NCBI RefSeq assembly: GCF_964340395.1
Contig: NC_135561.1
Coordinates: 20,901,740 to 20,965,739 of the forward strand
DNA from: Glandiceps talaboti
Taxonomy: Eukaryota; Hemichordata; Enteropneusta; Spengelidae
DNA: 64,000 nt
Direction: 5' to 3'
The notes beneath the pieces were generated by a model. That model was not told the DNA's origin and did no database searches. It saw only the letters and a program-made list of their open reading frames with translations. The first letter of the stretch is position 1. The number at the start of each line of letters is the position of its first letter. Shown here one piece after another: positions 48,641 through 61,500 of the stretch. The translations under genes were made by a program, and so were the position numbers.

Positions 48641-48692
48641 TGTCTGATAAATCTAACTATATGAGCTGCAAATTTCTCGTAACCAAATCTAT

Positions 48693-49815
48693 TTAGATGA
48701 AGGCCCTTAACATATCAAGAAAATCACACATTTGTTGTGGATTTGATACATTGCACATGAAAAGTATCTTCTTGGCCGATTTTGCATAATTTGAAAGTAG
48801 TTCGTTTGACTGTTGAACTTTGCTATTTAGTTGTGGTTGATCCATACGGAAGAGTAAACCTGAAATGATGATTACAGCTTGGTTGTTGAGTGATCGAAGC
48901 TTTTCAACCAGCATGATAGTTTCTCGCTGAATTTTTGTTGGTGTGTCGGACGGGAGATTATTTGTTTCTACATGAAGTAAAATATAATCTTCATCACCAT
49001 GAACTAGTTGAGATAGATCAAGCTGTTCAATTTTGTACCAAGGGTAGACATGTTTCCTACATGAAATATATTTGGTGCGAAATTGAAGATGGCGAACAAT
49101 AGAATCGCCAATAACCAGGAGTTTTTTGCTCTTTTGAGATATTCCTTGATTGCCTGCAGTTTGTCCATCCATGTGTAAACTATGGGTAGAGCTAGTCGTA
49201 GTTGTCCCTTGGTATTGCCGGTTGTTGGATGACTCACTATGTGTAGCTTTTGTTGTATTGTTAGCATGGAAATGTAACGAATCGAGGCTATGATGTTGTA
49301 CAGTCTGTGTGTTAGTTCTGGGTTTTGGAACTGGTCTGGTAGACAGTTGTGTTGAAATTTGAATGAATGAATGAATGAATGAATGAATGAATGAATGGCT
49401 CAGTTTGCGTTATCTGTGTTTTAATTCTTTGTTTGGGTACTGGTTTGAATTTATCATCTAGCTTCTTTGCAAGATTATCACCTTCAAGGGTGAGATCTTC
49501 AATTGTAACATATTGATCCAAAAGCTGCTGTTGCAGTATTTCATTAGATTCTTTCAATGTCTTTACAGTGTAAAGATGAGCAGCAGTTGAATCTTCAGCA
49601 AGTCTTCTCAGTGTGTTGTTGTGCTTGCATTCTGTCTCTAGCTTATTCTCTGATTCACGTAGTTTACATTCAAGTGTATTAATTAGTTGATCCTTGTTTT
49701 TGTTTTTTAACTCTTTCTGCTTTAAGGTAAGTTTCCGGTTGCAGTCCTTTAGAGTAGCATGAAGTTGAGTATCAGCTGATTTCATATATTTGTCAGTAGT
49801 GTTGCAAATTACCAT
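48693..49815 (-). pseudogene. LINE ORF1: coiled coil plus SGNH esterase, split by a microsatellite frameshift
   Basis: From ATG 49815 the first frame encodes a Lys/Glu/Leu-rich heptad region (TLKDCNRKLTLKQKELKNKN and onward, about 110 residues). It then runs into a (TGAA)n/(TTCA)n tract at 49352-49396 read as FIHS repeats and soon stops (49312). The next frame is open from about 49345 to 48693, with a Thr/Ser/Asn linker and then the esterase: block I LLVIGDSIVRHL (catalytic-Ser GDS), and HVETNNLP in place of the usual H-GTNNL block III. Tract expansion has put the two halves out of frame. The Gly to Glu change in the HVETNN block may also have damaged the enzyme. Confidence 0.75.
49352..49396. 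repeat. (TGAA)n microsatellite inside LINE ORF1
   Basis: About nine TGAA units; the site of the ORF1 frameshift. Confidence 0.92.
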
Positions 49816-49892
49816 GTGTCACGGTTGTTTCCCAATAAACTTGGTTTTCAGGCCGTGCAGTATAATGGTCAAACGTAGCTTTATTACATATA

Positions 49893-50089
49893 TCTGAAAA
49901 TGTACAGAGAGATACGAGTGAAGCCGTGCTGGCCACGTCTGCCGTACTAACACTAACCTAAATACAATAAATATAAATATAGTAAAAGTATAGATACAAA
50001 TGACACAATAACTGAAAGATAGAACTAACCTGAAAATGTACAGAGAGATACGAGTGAAGCCGTGCTGGCCACGTCTGCAGTACTAAAAC
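49893..50089. repeat. 60-bp direct repeat, two copies 137 bp apart
   Basis: CTGAAAATGTACAGAGAGAT and the following 40 bases (to GTACTA) occur at 49893-49953 and 50030-50089 with one mismatch. Directly upstream of the LINE ORF1, so possibly 5'-UTR monomers. The rest of 49816-50395 shows nothing recognisable. Confidence 0.8.
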
Positions 50090-50399
50090 AGTCGCGCGTA
50101 ATTATATAGGAAAAGTCATGTGATAGAAAAGAAGAAAGTGATTGGATGAAGAGATGTTAACAGATGGAGCCAGGTGATTAGAGATAGAAATGAATATTTA
50201 TGAACACAACAACAAAGGAATACGTTACGGTAACTCACAAAACGACATACTAATAATGAGACTGACACATTCAAGTAATTTAATTAACGTACTTTTATTA
50301 TAGACGACTGTGACACATGATTCTGTCACTTATTTTGGTACAACATTTGCAGGTAAATTTTCGCGAACTTGAGGCGAATATAGATAGCTGGTAGGGTGG

Positions 50400-50815
50400 T
50401 AGCTCTGAGCACAGGAAATGTGTGAAATATTGGCTTATTTCATAAATCAAATGTAGACAAACAAAAAAGAAAGTAAAGAACTTACAGATGACACTGTTAC
50501 CACTCTTACCTGTCCAGTGTTAATGGTGATGTACACTTGAAATGCTGCTGATATCATCTAACATATATATTGCATACATGTGTGGCAAATTCTGGCAAAA
50601 AGGTCCCGTGGAATTCAGAGATTCTGTATTTTCAAAATATGTGTACCCCCCCAACTGTCTATGGTGAAATTTACAATCAAGCTTCATTTAGCTGTTGAAT
50701 TTGGCCGCATTGAAATTTATTACTCTGAAATCCATATTACCTAGACAATGCTAGCGGTGTCATCGCTGCCAAGCAATTCTTTGTCGCCTATTTGAGTTGC
50801 CATGCATATATACAA
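50400..50815. repeat. Segmental duplication, copy A
   Basis: Diverged partner of about 51410-51815. Shared blocks: AGATGACACT...TACC.CTCTTA, then CAATGCTAG.GGTGTCATCG followed by CTGCCAAGCAATTCTTTGTCGCC. A small minus-strand frame ends GDKELLGSDDTASIV in this copy. Confidence 0.6.
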
Positions 50816-50867
50816 CATATGTATATCTCTATCTCTCTCTATCTCTACCCCTATATCATTTAACCCA

Positions 50868-51385
50868 GTGTATGTTTCACTTTCATATTGCATCACTTGC
50901 CTGAAGGGCACATCATTTATTTTTTGGTTCACCAATTACCTTAGTCTGTAAGGTACGCCATGACGAGGCGCCCTCACACGTGTGAGAGTAGGCCGATGAG
51001 GGCGGAAAATCACAACATATCTTACAGTCTACGTTTACCTTAATGCACATCATTTATATTCATATGTACATCATTTACTTTAATACATGCATCATTTGCC
51101 TTGGGTGTCATTTTTTACATGACACATCATTTGTCTTGTGCGTTATTTGATACTAGGTACATCAGTTATCTTGTGTCATTTATTTTTATGATGCACCATG
51201 CATGTGTAACTTATTTTCAATTTTTCATCATTTGCCTTTGTGTGTGCATCATTTATATTCATAGTGCATTACTTGCCTTATGTGTGTTATTTATTTTCAT
51301 ATGCGAGTCATTTGCCCTTATGTGTGTGTTATTTGTTCTCACAGATGCTTAATTTACATTTATATGTCACTTACGTTAGCATGTA
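50868..51385. repeat. Degenerate array of CATCATTTGCCTT / TTATTTTCATATG units
   Basis: About ten irregular units of 35-45 bp, marked by CATCATTT, GCCTT.TGTGTG and TTATTTTCATATG, between the two copies of the segmental duplication and partly within the first flank. Confidence 0.6.
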
Positions 51386-51409
51386 TAAAACAGTTATTTT
51401 GCATTCATC

Positions 51410-51815
51410 ATCGTTGCAAATCGAATGTAGAAGAATAACAAAAAGTAAGTAACTTATAGATGACACTTACCGCTCTTAGCCATCAGGTGTAGGTGATGTA
51501 TGCTTGATATCTTGTAGATATAATAGACATTGCCTTGAATGACAGCCACAAAAGGCAGATGATAGTACTTTCAGTTGATCAGTATATGTATAGATAACTT
51601 ACGGTATAATTTATTTAAATTCTCATCCTTCAAGTCTAAATGGAATTTACTGTGAGCACTGTAAACAGGTTATGATATGGCAAGTTTGGCAAAAGGTCCC
51701 CTGAACGTTAGACTATTTCTAACAGTCTAACGTTCATATTATCTAGTCAATGCTAGGGGTGTCATCGCTGCCAAGCAATTCTTTGTCGCCTTTTTTGAGT
51801 TGCCATAACATATCC
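51410..51815. repeat. Segmental duplication, copy B
   Basis: Partner of 50400-50815, about 1 kb away. Minus-strand frame ends GDKELLGSDDTPSID, but an extra A in CAAAAAAGG puts the preceding part in another frame. A perfect 12-bp hairpin (GAACGTTAGACT ... AGTCTAACGTTC) lies at 51703-51735. Confidence 0.6.
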
Positions 51816-51863
51816 AGGGGGACACATTTTGAGGGGGTGGGGGTGGCAAGTTCACACAAACAC

Positions 51864-51866
51864 ACA

Positions 51867-51921
<55 letters not shown>
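51864..51921. repeat. (CA)n microsatellite
   Basis: About 27 CA units. A palindrome CAAACATACAAA ... TTTGTATGTTTG lies nearby at about 51953-51981. Confidence 0.95.
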
Positions 51922-52008
51922 CTTGACTGCGAATAATGTCAAGGGCACTCTCAAACATACAAACATATAGTTTGTATGTTTGGTGTTAAAATAGCTTGAA
52001 TATGATAC

Positions 52009-52212
52009 ATGGCGAAGACGACGAACGCAGATGGAAACGCGGCGAGGATGACAAATACGGACGGAGATGTACGTGGTGAAAATATAGACGGTGGCGGAAC
52101 TGCGAAATTTGTGTCTGTGGATGTTATGTATGAGAGAAAGGCCATAGACAGGCAAGTGAAAATACTACCGACTAACCAACCAACCGACCAACCGGTCACC
52201 AACTTAACCTAG
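52009..52212 (+). CDS. Candidate small ORF or first exon, 67 aa
   Basis: ATGGCGAAG opens a frame that is GC-richer than its surroundings: MAKTTNADGNAARMTNTDGD, then VSVDVMYERKAIDRQ. At about 52155 an AG|GCAAGT (GC-AG type donor) would end an exon after AIDR. If not spliced it stops at 52212. It runs towards the opposite-strand exon array, and no downstream exon is seen. No family recognised. Confidence 0.25.
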   Translation: MAKTTNADGNAARMTNTDGDVRGENIDGGGTAKFVSVDVMYERKAIDRQVKILPTNQPTDQPVTNLT

Positions 52213-52329
52213 CCTGATGACAACCAAAAATGAGAAGAAAGAGAAAAAATGAAATGTTTGTGTATGTGTAATACCGACAGCGAAAAAGGACCGAGATGCG
52301 AGGTAGTTGACGATGAAGACGAAATTATT

Positions 52330-52335
52330 TTTAAT
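52330..52335 (-). terminator. Poly(A) signal candidate (ATTAAA) for the exon-array gene
   Basis: ATTAAA on the minus strand about 105 nt after the stop codon of the terminal exon. Motif only. Confidence 0.35.
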
Positions 52336-52436
52336 GTGGAGGTTGGGAAAGAGAAAGGGGAAGGGATATAGAAACTAGTCACTCAATCATTCATTCATAC
52401 AATCATATTTTAAAAAGAAAAACAATTACAATTTTA

Positions 52437-52502
52437 TCAACTTTTAATATCTTCATCTGCCATCTGTGTTCGTGCCATCTTCCTTGGCCTTGGAGTTCCA
52501 TC
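52437..52502 (-). CDS. Terminal exon of the tandem-exon gene
   Basis: Begins exactly like the repeated exon (acceptor at 52503, DGTPRPRKMARTQMADED) but then diverges to IKS and TGA at 52437-52439, with no donor. It marks the 3' end of the gene and fixes phase 0 as the likely frame. Confidence 0.55.
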   Translation of the reverse strand, partial: DGTPRPRKMARTQMADEDIKS

Positions 52503-55500
52503 CTGAAAGGAATAATCAAACAATACCGTATAAACTTATTGATGGAGTGAAATAACAGTCATTTAGATTCTAAGATTTACTCTTAAAGTTGCCACTACTC
52601 AAATTAACCTTTTTGAAAAGATATTACCACTGATAATAAAATTATGGTGAACTCCAAAATATTACTTCATTCAGCTATAATCTACTTGTGACATAAGGTT
52701 GTCACTACTTGTCATGTGCTTAGTACTGACAAAGACCTTTTAGTTAACTTGTACTTTCCAATGGTGAAGGAAAAAAAATATTGGGCAACAAAACCTAATA
52801 TCCATTTTCAGTAATTTTACAATTCCACAATCTCCACTTACTTCTTCCGGTTCTTGATTGGCTGTCTGATCTTCATCTGCCATCAGTATAAACTTCTCGA
52901 TGGAGTGAATTAACAGGCATTTAGATTCTACGATTTACTCTTAAAATTGCCACTACTAAATTTAACCTTTTTTAAAAGATATTACAACTGATAATAAAGT
53001 TATGCTGAACTACAAAATATTACTTCATTCAGCTACAATCTACTTGTGACATAAGGTTGTCACTACTTGTCATGTGCTTAGTACTGACAAAAGACCCATT
53101 GGTTAACTTGTACTTTCCAATGGTGAAGGAAAAAAAATATTGGGCAACAAAACCTAATGACCATTTTCAGTAATTTTACTATTCCAAAATCTTCACTTAC
53201 TTCTTCCTCTTCTTGATTGGCTGTCTGATCTTCATCTGCCATCTGTGTTCGTGCCATCTTCCTTGGCCTTGGAGTTCCATCCTGAAAGGAATGAATCAAA
53301 CAATACAGTATAAACTTATTGATGGAATGTGATAAGTCATTTAGATTCTAAGATTTACTCTTAAAGTTGCCACTACTCAATTTAACCTTTTTGAAAAGAT
53401 ATTACCACTGATAATAAAGTTATGCTGAACTACAAAATATTACTTCATTCAGCTACAATCTACTTGTGACATAAGGTTGTCACTACTGGTCATGTGCTTA
53501 GTACTGACAAAAGATCCTTTGGTTAACTTGTACTTTCCAATGGTGAAGGAAAAAAAAATATTGGGCAACAAAACCTAATGACCATTTTCAGTAATTTTAC
53601 GATTCCAAAATTTTCACTTACTTCTTCCTCTTCTTGATTGGCTGTCTGATCTTCATCTGCCATCTGTGTTCGTGCCATCTTCCTTGGCCTTGGAGTTCCA
53701 TCCTGAAAGGAATGAATCAAACAATACAGTATAAACTTATTGATGGAATGTGATAAGTCATTTAGATTCTAAGATTTACTCTTAAAGTTGCCACTACTCA
53801 ATTGAACCTTTTTGAAAAGATATTACCACTGATAATAAAGTTATGCTGAACTACAAAATATTACTTCATTCAGCTACAATCTACTTGTGACATAAGGTTG
53901 TCACTACTGGTCATGTGCTTAGTACTGACAAAAGATCCTTTGGTTAACTTGTACTTTCCAATGGTGAAGGAAAAAAAGATATTGGGCAACAAAACCTAAT
54001 GACCATTTTCAGTAATTTTACTATTCCAAAATCTTCACTTACTTCTTCATCTTCTTGATTGGCTGTCTGATCTTCATCTGCCATCTGTGTTCGTGCCATC
54101 TTCCTTGGCCTTGGAGTTCCATCCTGAAAGGAATGAATCAAACAATACAGTATAAACTTATTGATGGAATGTGATAAGTCATTTAGATTCTAAGATTTAC
54201 ACTTAAAGTTGCCACTACTCAATTTAACCTTTTTGAAAAGATATTACAACTGATAATAAAGTTATGCTGAACTACAAAATATTACTTCATTCAGCTACAA
54301 TCTACTTGTGACATAAGGTTGTCACTACTGGTCATGTGCTTAGTACTGACAAAAGATCCTTTGGTTAACTTGTACTTTCCAATGGTGAAGGAAAAAGAAT
54401 ATTGGGCAACAAAACCTAATGACCATTTTCAGTAATTTTACAATTCCAAAATCTTCACTTACTTCTTCCTCTTCTTGATTGGCTGTCTGATCTTCATCTG
54501 CCATCTGTGTTCGTGCCATCTTCCTTGGCCTTGGAGTTCCATCCTGAAAGGAATGAATCAAACAATACAGTATAAACTTATTGATGGAATGTGATAAGTC
54601 ATTTAGATTCTAAGATTTACTCTTAAAGTTGCCACTACTCAATTTAACCTTTTTGAAAAGATATTACCACTGATAATAAAGTTATGCGGAACTACAGAAT
54701 ATTACTTCATTCAGCTACAATCTACTTGTGACATAAGGTTGTCACTACTGGTCATGTGCTTAGTACTGACAAAAGATCCTTTGGTTAACTTGTACTTTCC
54801 AATGGTGAAGGAAAAAAAATATTGGGCAACAAAACCTAATGACCATTTTCAGTAATTTTACTATTCCAAAATCTTCACTTACTTCTTCCTCTTCTTGATT
54901 GGCTGTCTGATCTTCATCTGCCATCTGTGTTCGTGCCATCTTCCTTGGCCTTGGAGTTCCATCCTGAAAGGAATGAATCAAACAATACAGTATAAACTTA
55001 TTGATGGAATGTGATAAGTCATTTAGATTCTAAGATTTACTCTTAAAGTTGCCACTACTCAATTTAACCTTTTTGAAAAGATATTACCACTGATAATAAA
55101 GTTATGCGGAACTACAGAATATTACTTCATTCAGCTACAATCTACTTGTGACATAAGGTTGTCACTACTGGTCATGTGCTTAGTACTGACAAAAGATCCT
55201 TTGGTTAACTTGTACTTTCCAATGGTGAAGGAAAAAAAATATTGGGCAACAAAACCTAATGACCATTTTCAGTAATTTTACTATTCCAAAATCTTCACTT
55301 ACTTCTTCCTCTTCTTGATTGGCTGTCTGATCTTCATCTGCCATCTGTGTTCGTGCCATCTTCCTTGGCCTTGGAGTTCCATCCTGAAAGGAATGAATCA
55401 AACAATACAGTATAAACTTATTGATGGAATGTGATAAGTCATTTAGATTCTAAGATTTACTCTTAAAGTTGCCACTACTCAATTTAACCTTTTTGAAAAG

Positions 55501-58500
55501 ATATTACCACTGATAATAAAGTTATGCGGAACTACAGAATATTACTTCATTCAGCTACAATCTACTTGTGACATAAGGTTGTCACTACTGGTCATGTGCT
55601 TAGTACTGACAAAAGATCCTTTGGTTAACTTGTACTTTCCAATGGTGAAGGAAAAAAAATATTGGGCAACAAAACCTAATGACCATTTTCAGTAATTTTA
55701 CTATTCCAAAATCTTCACTTACTTCTTCCTCTTCTTGATTGGCTGTCTGATCTTCATCTGCCATCTGTGTTCGTGCCATCTTCCTTGGCCTTGGAGTTCC
55801 ATCCTGAAAGGAATGAATCAAACAATACAGTATAAACTTATTGATGGAATGTGATAAGTCATTTAGATTCTAAGATTTACTCTTAAAGTTGCCACTACTC
55901 AATTTAACCTTTTTGAAAAGATATTACCACTGATAATAAAGTTATGCGGAACTACAGAATATTACTTCATTCAGCTACAATCTACTTGTGACATAAGGTT
56001 GTCACTACTGGTCATGTGCTTAGTACTGACAAAAGATCCTTTGGTTAACTTGTACTTTCCAATGGTGAAGGAAAAAAAATATTGGGCAACAAAACCTAAT
56101 GACCATTTTCAGTAATTTTACTATTCCAAAATCTTCACTTACTTCTTCCTCTTCTTGATTGGCTGTCTGATCTTCATCTGCCATCTGTGTTCGTGCCATC
56201 TTCCTTGGCCTTGGAGTTCCATCCTGAAAGGAATGAATCAAACAATACAGTATAAACTTATTGATGGAATGTGATAAGTCATTTAGATTCTAAGATTTAC
56301 TTTTAAAGTTGCCACTACTCAATTTAACCTTTTTGAAAAGATATTACCACTGATAATAAAGTTATGCTGAACTACAAAATATTACTTCATTCAGCTACAA
56401 TCTACTTGTGACATAAGGTTGTCACTACTGGTCATGTGCTTAGTACTGACAAAAGATCCTTTGGTTAACTTGTACTTTCCAATGGTGAAGGAAAAAAAAT
56501 ATTGGGCAACAAAACCTAATGACCATTTTCAGTAATTTTACTATTCCAAAATCTTCACTTACTTCTTTCTCTTCTTGATTGGCTGTCTGATCTTCATCTG
56601 CCATCTGTGTTCGTGCCATCTTCCTTGGCCTTGGAGTTCCATCCTGAAAGGAATGAATCAAACAATACAGTATAAACTTATTGATGGAATGTGATAAGTC
56701 ATTTAGATTCTAAGATTTACTCTTAAAGTTGCCACTACTCAATTTAACCTTTTTGAAAAGATATTACCACTGATAATAAAGTTATGCGGAACTACAGAAT
56801 ATTACTTCATTCAGCTACAATCTACTTGTGACATAAGGTTGTCACTACTGGTCATGTGCTTAGTACTGACAAAAGATCCTTTGGTTAACTTGTACTTTCC
56901 AATGGTGAAGGAAAAAAAATATTGGGCAACAAAACCTAATGACCATTTTCAGTAATTTTACTATTCCAAAATCTTCACTTACTTCTTCCTCTTCTTGATT
57001 GGCTGTCTGATCTTCATCTGCCATCTGTGTTCGTGCCATCTTCCTTGGCCTTGGAGTTCCATCCTGAAAGGAATGAATCAAACAATACAGTATAAACTTA
57101 TTGATGGAATGTGATAAGTCATTTAGATTCTAAGATTTACTCTTAAAGTTGCCACTACTCAATTTAACCTTTTTGAAAAGATATTACCACTGATAATAAA
57201 GTTATGCGGAACTACAGAATATTACTTCATTCAGCTACAATCTACTTGTGACATAAGGTTGTCACTACTGGTCATGTGCTTAGTACTGACAAAAGATCAT
57301 TTGGTTAACTTGTACTTTCCAATGGTGAAGGAAAAAAAATATTGGGCAACAAAACCTAATGACCATTTTCAGTAATTTTACTATTCCAAAATCTTCACTT
57401 ACTTCTTCCTCTTCTTGATTGGCTGTCTGATCTTCATCTGCCATCTGTGTTCGTGCCATCTTCCTTGGCCTTGGAGTTCCATCCTGAAAGGAATGAATCA
57501 AACAATACAGTATAAACTTATTGATGGAATGTGATAAGTCATTTAGATTCTAAGATTTACTCTTAAAGTTGCCACTACTCAATTTAACCTTTTTGAAAAG
57601 ATATTACCACTGATAATAAAGTTATGCTGAACTACAAAATATTACTTCATTCAGCTACAATCTACTTGTGACATAAGGTTGTCACTACTGGTCATGTGCT
57701 TAGTACTGACAAAAGATCCTTTGGTTAACTTGTACTTTCCAATGGTGAAGGAAAAAAAATATTGGGCAACAAAACCTAATGACCATTTTCAGTAATTTTA
57801 CTATTCCAAAATCTTCACTTACTTCTTCCTCTTCTTGATTGGCTGTCTGATCTTCATCTGCCATCTGTGTTCGTGCCATCTTCCTTGGCCTTGGAGTTCC
57901 ATCCTGAAAGGAATGAATCAAACAATACAGTATAAACTTATTGATGGAATGTGATAAGTCATTTAGATTCTAAGATTTACTCTTAAAGTTGCCACTACTC
58001 AATTTAACCTTTTTGAAAAGATATTACAACTGATAATAAAGTTATGCTGAACTACAAAATATTACTTCATTCAGCTACAATCTACTTGTGACATAAGGTT
58101 GTCACTACTGGTCATGTGCTTAGTACTGACAAAAGATCCTTTGGTTAACTTGTACTTTCCAATGGTGAAGGAAAAAAAATATTGGGCAACAAAACCTAAT
58201 GACCATTTTCAGTAATTTTACTATTCCAAAATCTTCACTTACCTCTTCCTCTTCTTGATTGGCTGTCTGATCTTCATCTGCCATCTGTGTTCGTGCCATC
58301 TTCCTTGGCCTTGGAGTTCCATCCTGAAAGGAATGAATCAAACAATACAGTATAAACTTATTGATGGAATGTGATAAGTCATTTAGATTCTAAGATTTAC
58401 TCTTAAAGTTGCCACTACTCAATTTAACCTTTTTGAAAAGATATTACCACTGATAATAAAGTTATGCTGAACTACAAAATATTACTTCATTCAGCTACAA

Positions 58501-61500
58501 TCTACTTGTGACATAAGGTTGTCACTACTGGTCATGTGCTTAGTACTGACAAAAGATCCTTTGGTTAACTTGTACTTTCCAATGGTGAAGGAAAAAAATA
58601 TTGGGCAACAAAACCTAATGACCATTTTCAGTAATTTTACTATTCCAAAATCTTCACTTACTTCTTCCTCTTCTTGATTGGCTGTCTGATCATCATCTGC
58701 CATCTGTGTTCGTGCCATCTTCCTTGGCCTTGGAGTTCCATCCTGAAAGGAATGAATCAAACAATACAGTATAAACTTATTGATGGAATGTGATAAGTCA
58801 TTTAGATTCTAAGATTTACTCTTAAAGTTGCCACTACTCAATTTAACCTTTTTGAAAAGATATTACCACTGATAATAAAGTTATGCGGAACTACAGAATA
58901 TTACTTCATTCAGCTACAATCTACTTGTGACATAAGGTTGTCACTACTGGTCATGTGCTTAGTACTGACAAAAGATCCTTTGGTTAACTTGTACTTTCCA
59001 ATGGTGAAGGAAAAAAAATATTGGGCAACAAAACCTAATGACCATTTTCAGTAATTTTACTATTCCAAAATCTTCACTTACTTCTTCCTCTTCTTGATTG
59101 GCTGTCTGATCTTCATCTGCCATCTGTGTTCGTGCCATCTTCCTTGGCCTTGGAGTTCCATCCTGAAAGGAATGAATCAAACAATACAGTATAAACTTAT
59201 TGATGGAATGTGATAAGTCATTTAGATTCTAAGATTTACTTTTAAAGTTGCCACTACTCAATTTAACCTTTTTGAAAAGATATTACCACTGATAATAAAG
59301 TTATGCTGAACTACAAAATATTACTTCATTCAGCTACAATCTACTTGTGACATAAGGTTGTCACTACTGGTCATGTGCTTAGTACTGACAAAAGATCCTT
59401 TGGTTAACTTGTACTTTCCAATGGTGAAGGAAAAAAAATATTGGGCAACAAAACCTAATGACCATTTTCAGTAATTTTACTATTCCAAAATCTTCACTTA
59501 CTTCTTCCTCTTCTTGATTGGCTGTCTGATCTTCATCTGCCATCTGTGTTCGTGCCATCTTCCTTGGCCTTGGAGTTCCATCCTGAAAGGAATGAATCAA
59601 ACAATACAGTATAAACTTATTGATGGAATGTGATAAGTCATTTAGATTCTAAGATTTACTCTTAAAGTTGCCACTACTCAATTTAACCTTTTTGAAAAGA
59701 TATTACCACTGATAATAAAGTTATGCTGAACTACAAAATATTACTTCATTCAGCTACAATCTACTTGTGACATAAGGTTGTCACTACTGGTCATGTGCTT
59801 AGTACTGACAAAAGATCCTTTGGTTAACTTGTACTTTCCAATGGTGAAGGAAAAAAAATATTGGGCAACAAAACCTAATGACCATTTTCAGTAATTTTAC
59901 AATTCCAAAATCTTCACTTACTTCTTCCTCTTCTTGATTGGCTGTCTGATCTTCATCTGCCATCTGTGTTCGTGCCATCTTCCTTGGCCTTGGAGTTCCA
60001 TCCTGAAAGGAATGAATCAAACAATACAGTATAAACTTATTGATGGAATGTGATAAGTCATTTAGATTCTAAGATTTACTCTTAAAGTTGCCACTACTCA
60101 ATTTAACCTTTTTGAAAAGATATTACAACTGATAATAAAGTTATGCTGAACTACAAAATATTACTTCATTCAGCTACAATCTACTTGTGACATAAGGTTG
60201 TCACTACTGGTCATGTGCTTAGTACTGACAAAAGATCCTTTGGTTAACTTGTACTTTCCAATGGTGAAGGAAAAAAAATATTGGGCAACAAAACCTAATG
60301 ACCATTTTCAGTAATTTTACTATTCCAAAATCTTCACTTACTTCTTCCTCTTCTTGATTGGCTGTCTGATCTTCATCTGCCATCTGTGTTCGTGCCATCT
60401 TCCTTGGCCTTGGAGTTCCATCCTGAAAGGAATGAATCAAACAATACAGTATAAACTTATTGATGGAATGTGATAAGTCATTTAGATTCTAAGATTTACT
60501 CTTAAAGTTGCCACTACTCAATTTAACCTTTTTGAAAAGATATTACCACTGATAATAAAGTTATGCGGAACTACAGAATATTACTTCATTCAGCTACAAT
60601 CTACTTGTGACATAAGGTTGTCACTACTGGTCATGTGCTTAGTACTGACAAAAGATCCTTTGGTTAACTTGTACTTTCCAATGGTGAAGGAAAAAAAATA
60701 TTGGGCAACAAAACCTAATGACCATTTTCAGTAATTTTACTATTCCAAAATCTTCACTTACTTCTTCCTCTTCTTGATTGGCTGTCTGATCTTCATCTGC
60801 CATCTGTGTTCGTGCCATCTTCCTTGGCCTTGGAGTTCCATCCTGAAAGGAATGAATCAAACAATACAGTATAAACTTATTGATGGAATGTGATAAGTCA
60901 TTTAGATTCTAAGATTTACTCTTAAAGTTGCCACTACTCAATTTAACCTTTTTGAAAAGATATTACCACTGATAATAAAGTTATGCTGAACTACAAAATA
61001 TTACTTCATTCAGCTACAATCTACTTGTGACATAAGGTTGTCACTACTGGTCATGTGCTTAGTACTGACAAAAGATCCTTTGGTTAACTTGTACTTTCCA
61101 ATGGTGAAGGAAAAAAAATATTGGGCAACAAAACCTAATGACCATTTTCAGTAATTTTACTATTCCAAAATCTTCACTTACTTCTTCCTCTTCTTGATTG
61201 GCTGTCTGATCTTCATCTGCCATCTGTGTTCGTGCCATCTTCCTTGGCCTTGGAGTTCCATCCTGAAAGGAATGAATCAAACAATACAGTATAAACTTAT
61301 TGATGGAATGTGATAAGTCATTTAGATTCTAAGATTTACTCTTAAAGTTGCCACTACTCAATTTAACCTTTTTGAAAAGATATTACAACTGATAATAAAG
61401 TTATGCTGAACTACAAAATATTACTTCATTCAGCTACAATCTACTTGTGACATAACGTTGTCACTACTGGTCATGTGCTTAGTACTGACAAAAGATCCTT

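Larger units (their letters stand above)
45595..49815 (-). mobile_element. Degenerate LINE retrotransposon, CR1/L2 group
   Basis: Minus-strand order: coiled coil (49815 to about 49400), SGNH esterase (about 49345-48693), apurinic-type endonuclease (about 48577-47759), reverse transcriptase (47305-46004) and a C-terminal tail (about 46010-45718). An esterase in ORF1 is established for CR1-like non-LTR elements. The 3' end is near 45595, with an AT-rich tail (ATTTTATTTATTTC). The element is broken by an in-frame TAG and at least four frameshifts, so this copy cannot move by itself. The 5' end is not defined; direct repeats at 49893-50089 may be its 5' UTR. Confidence 0.88.

Noticed and set aside
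52238-52371. + strand 40-codon frame MKCLCMCNTDSEKGPR
   Set aside because: Short, acidic and without splice or homology support; overlaps the likely 3' UTR of the opposite gene.
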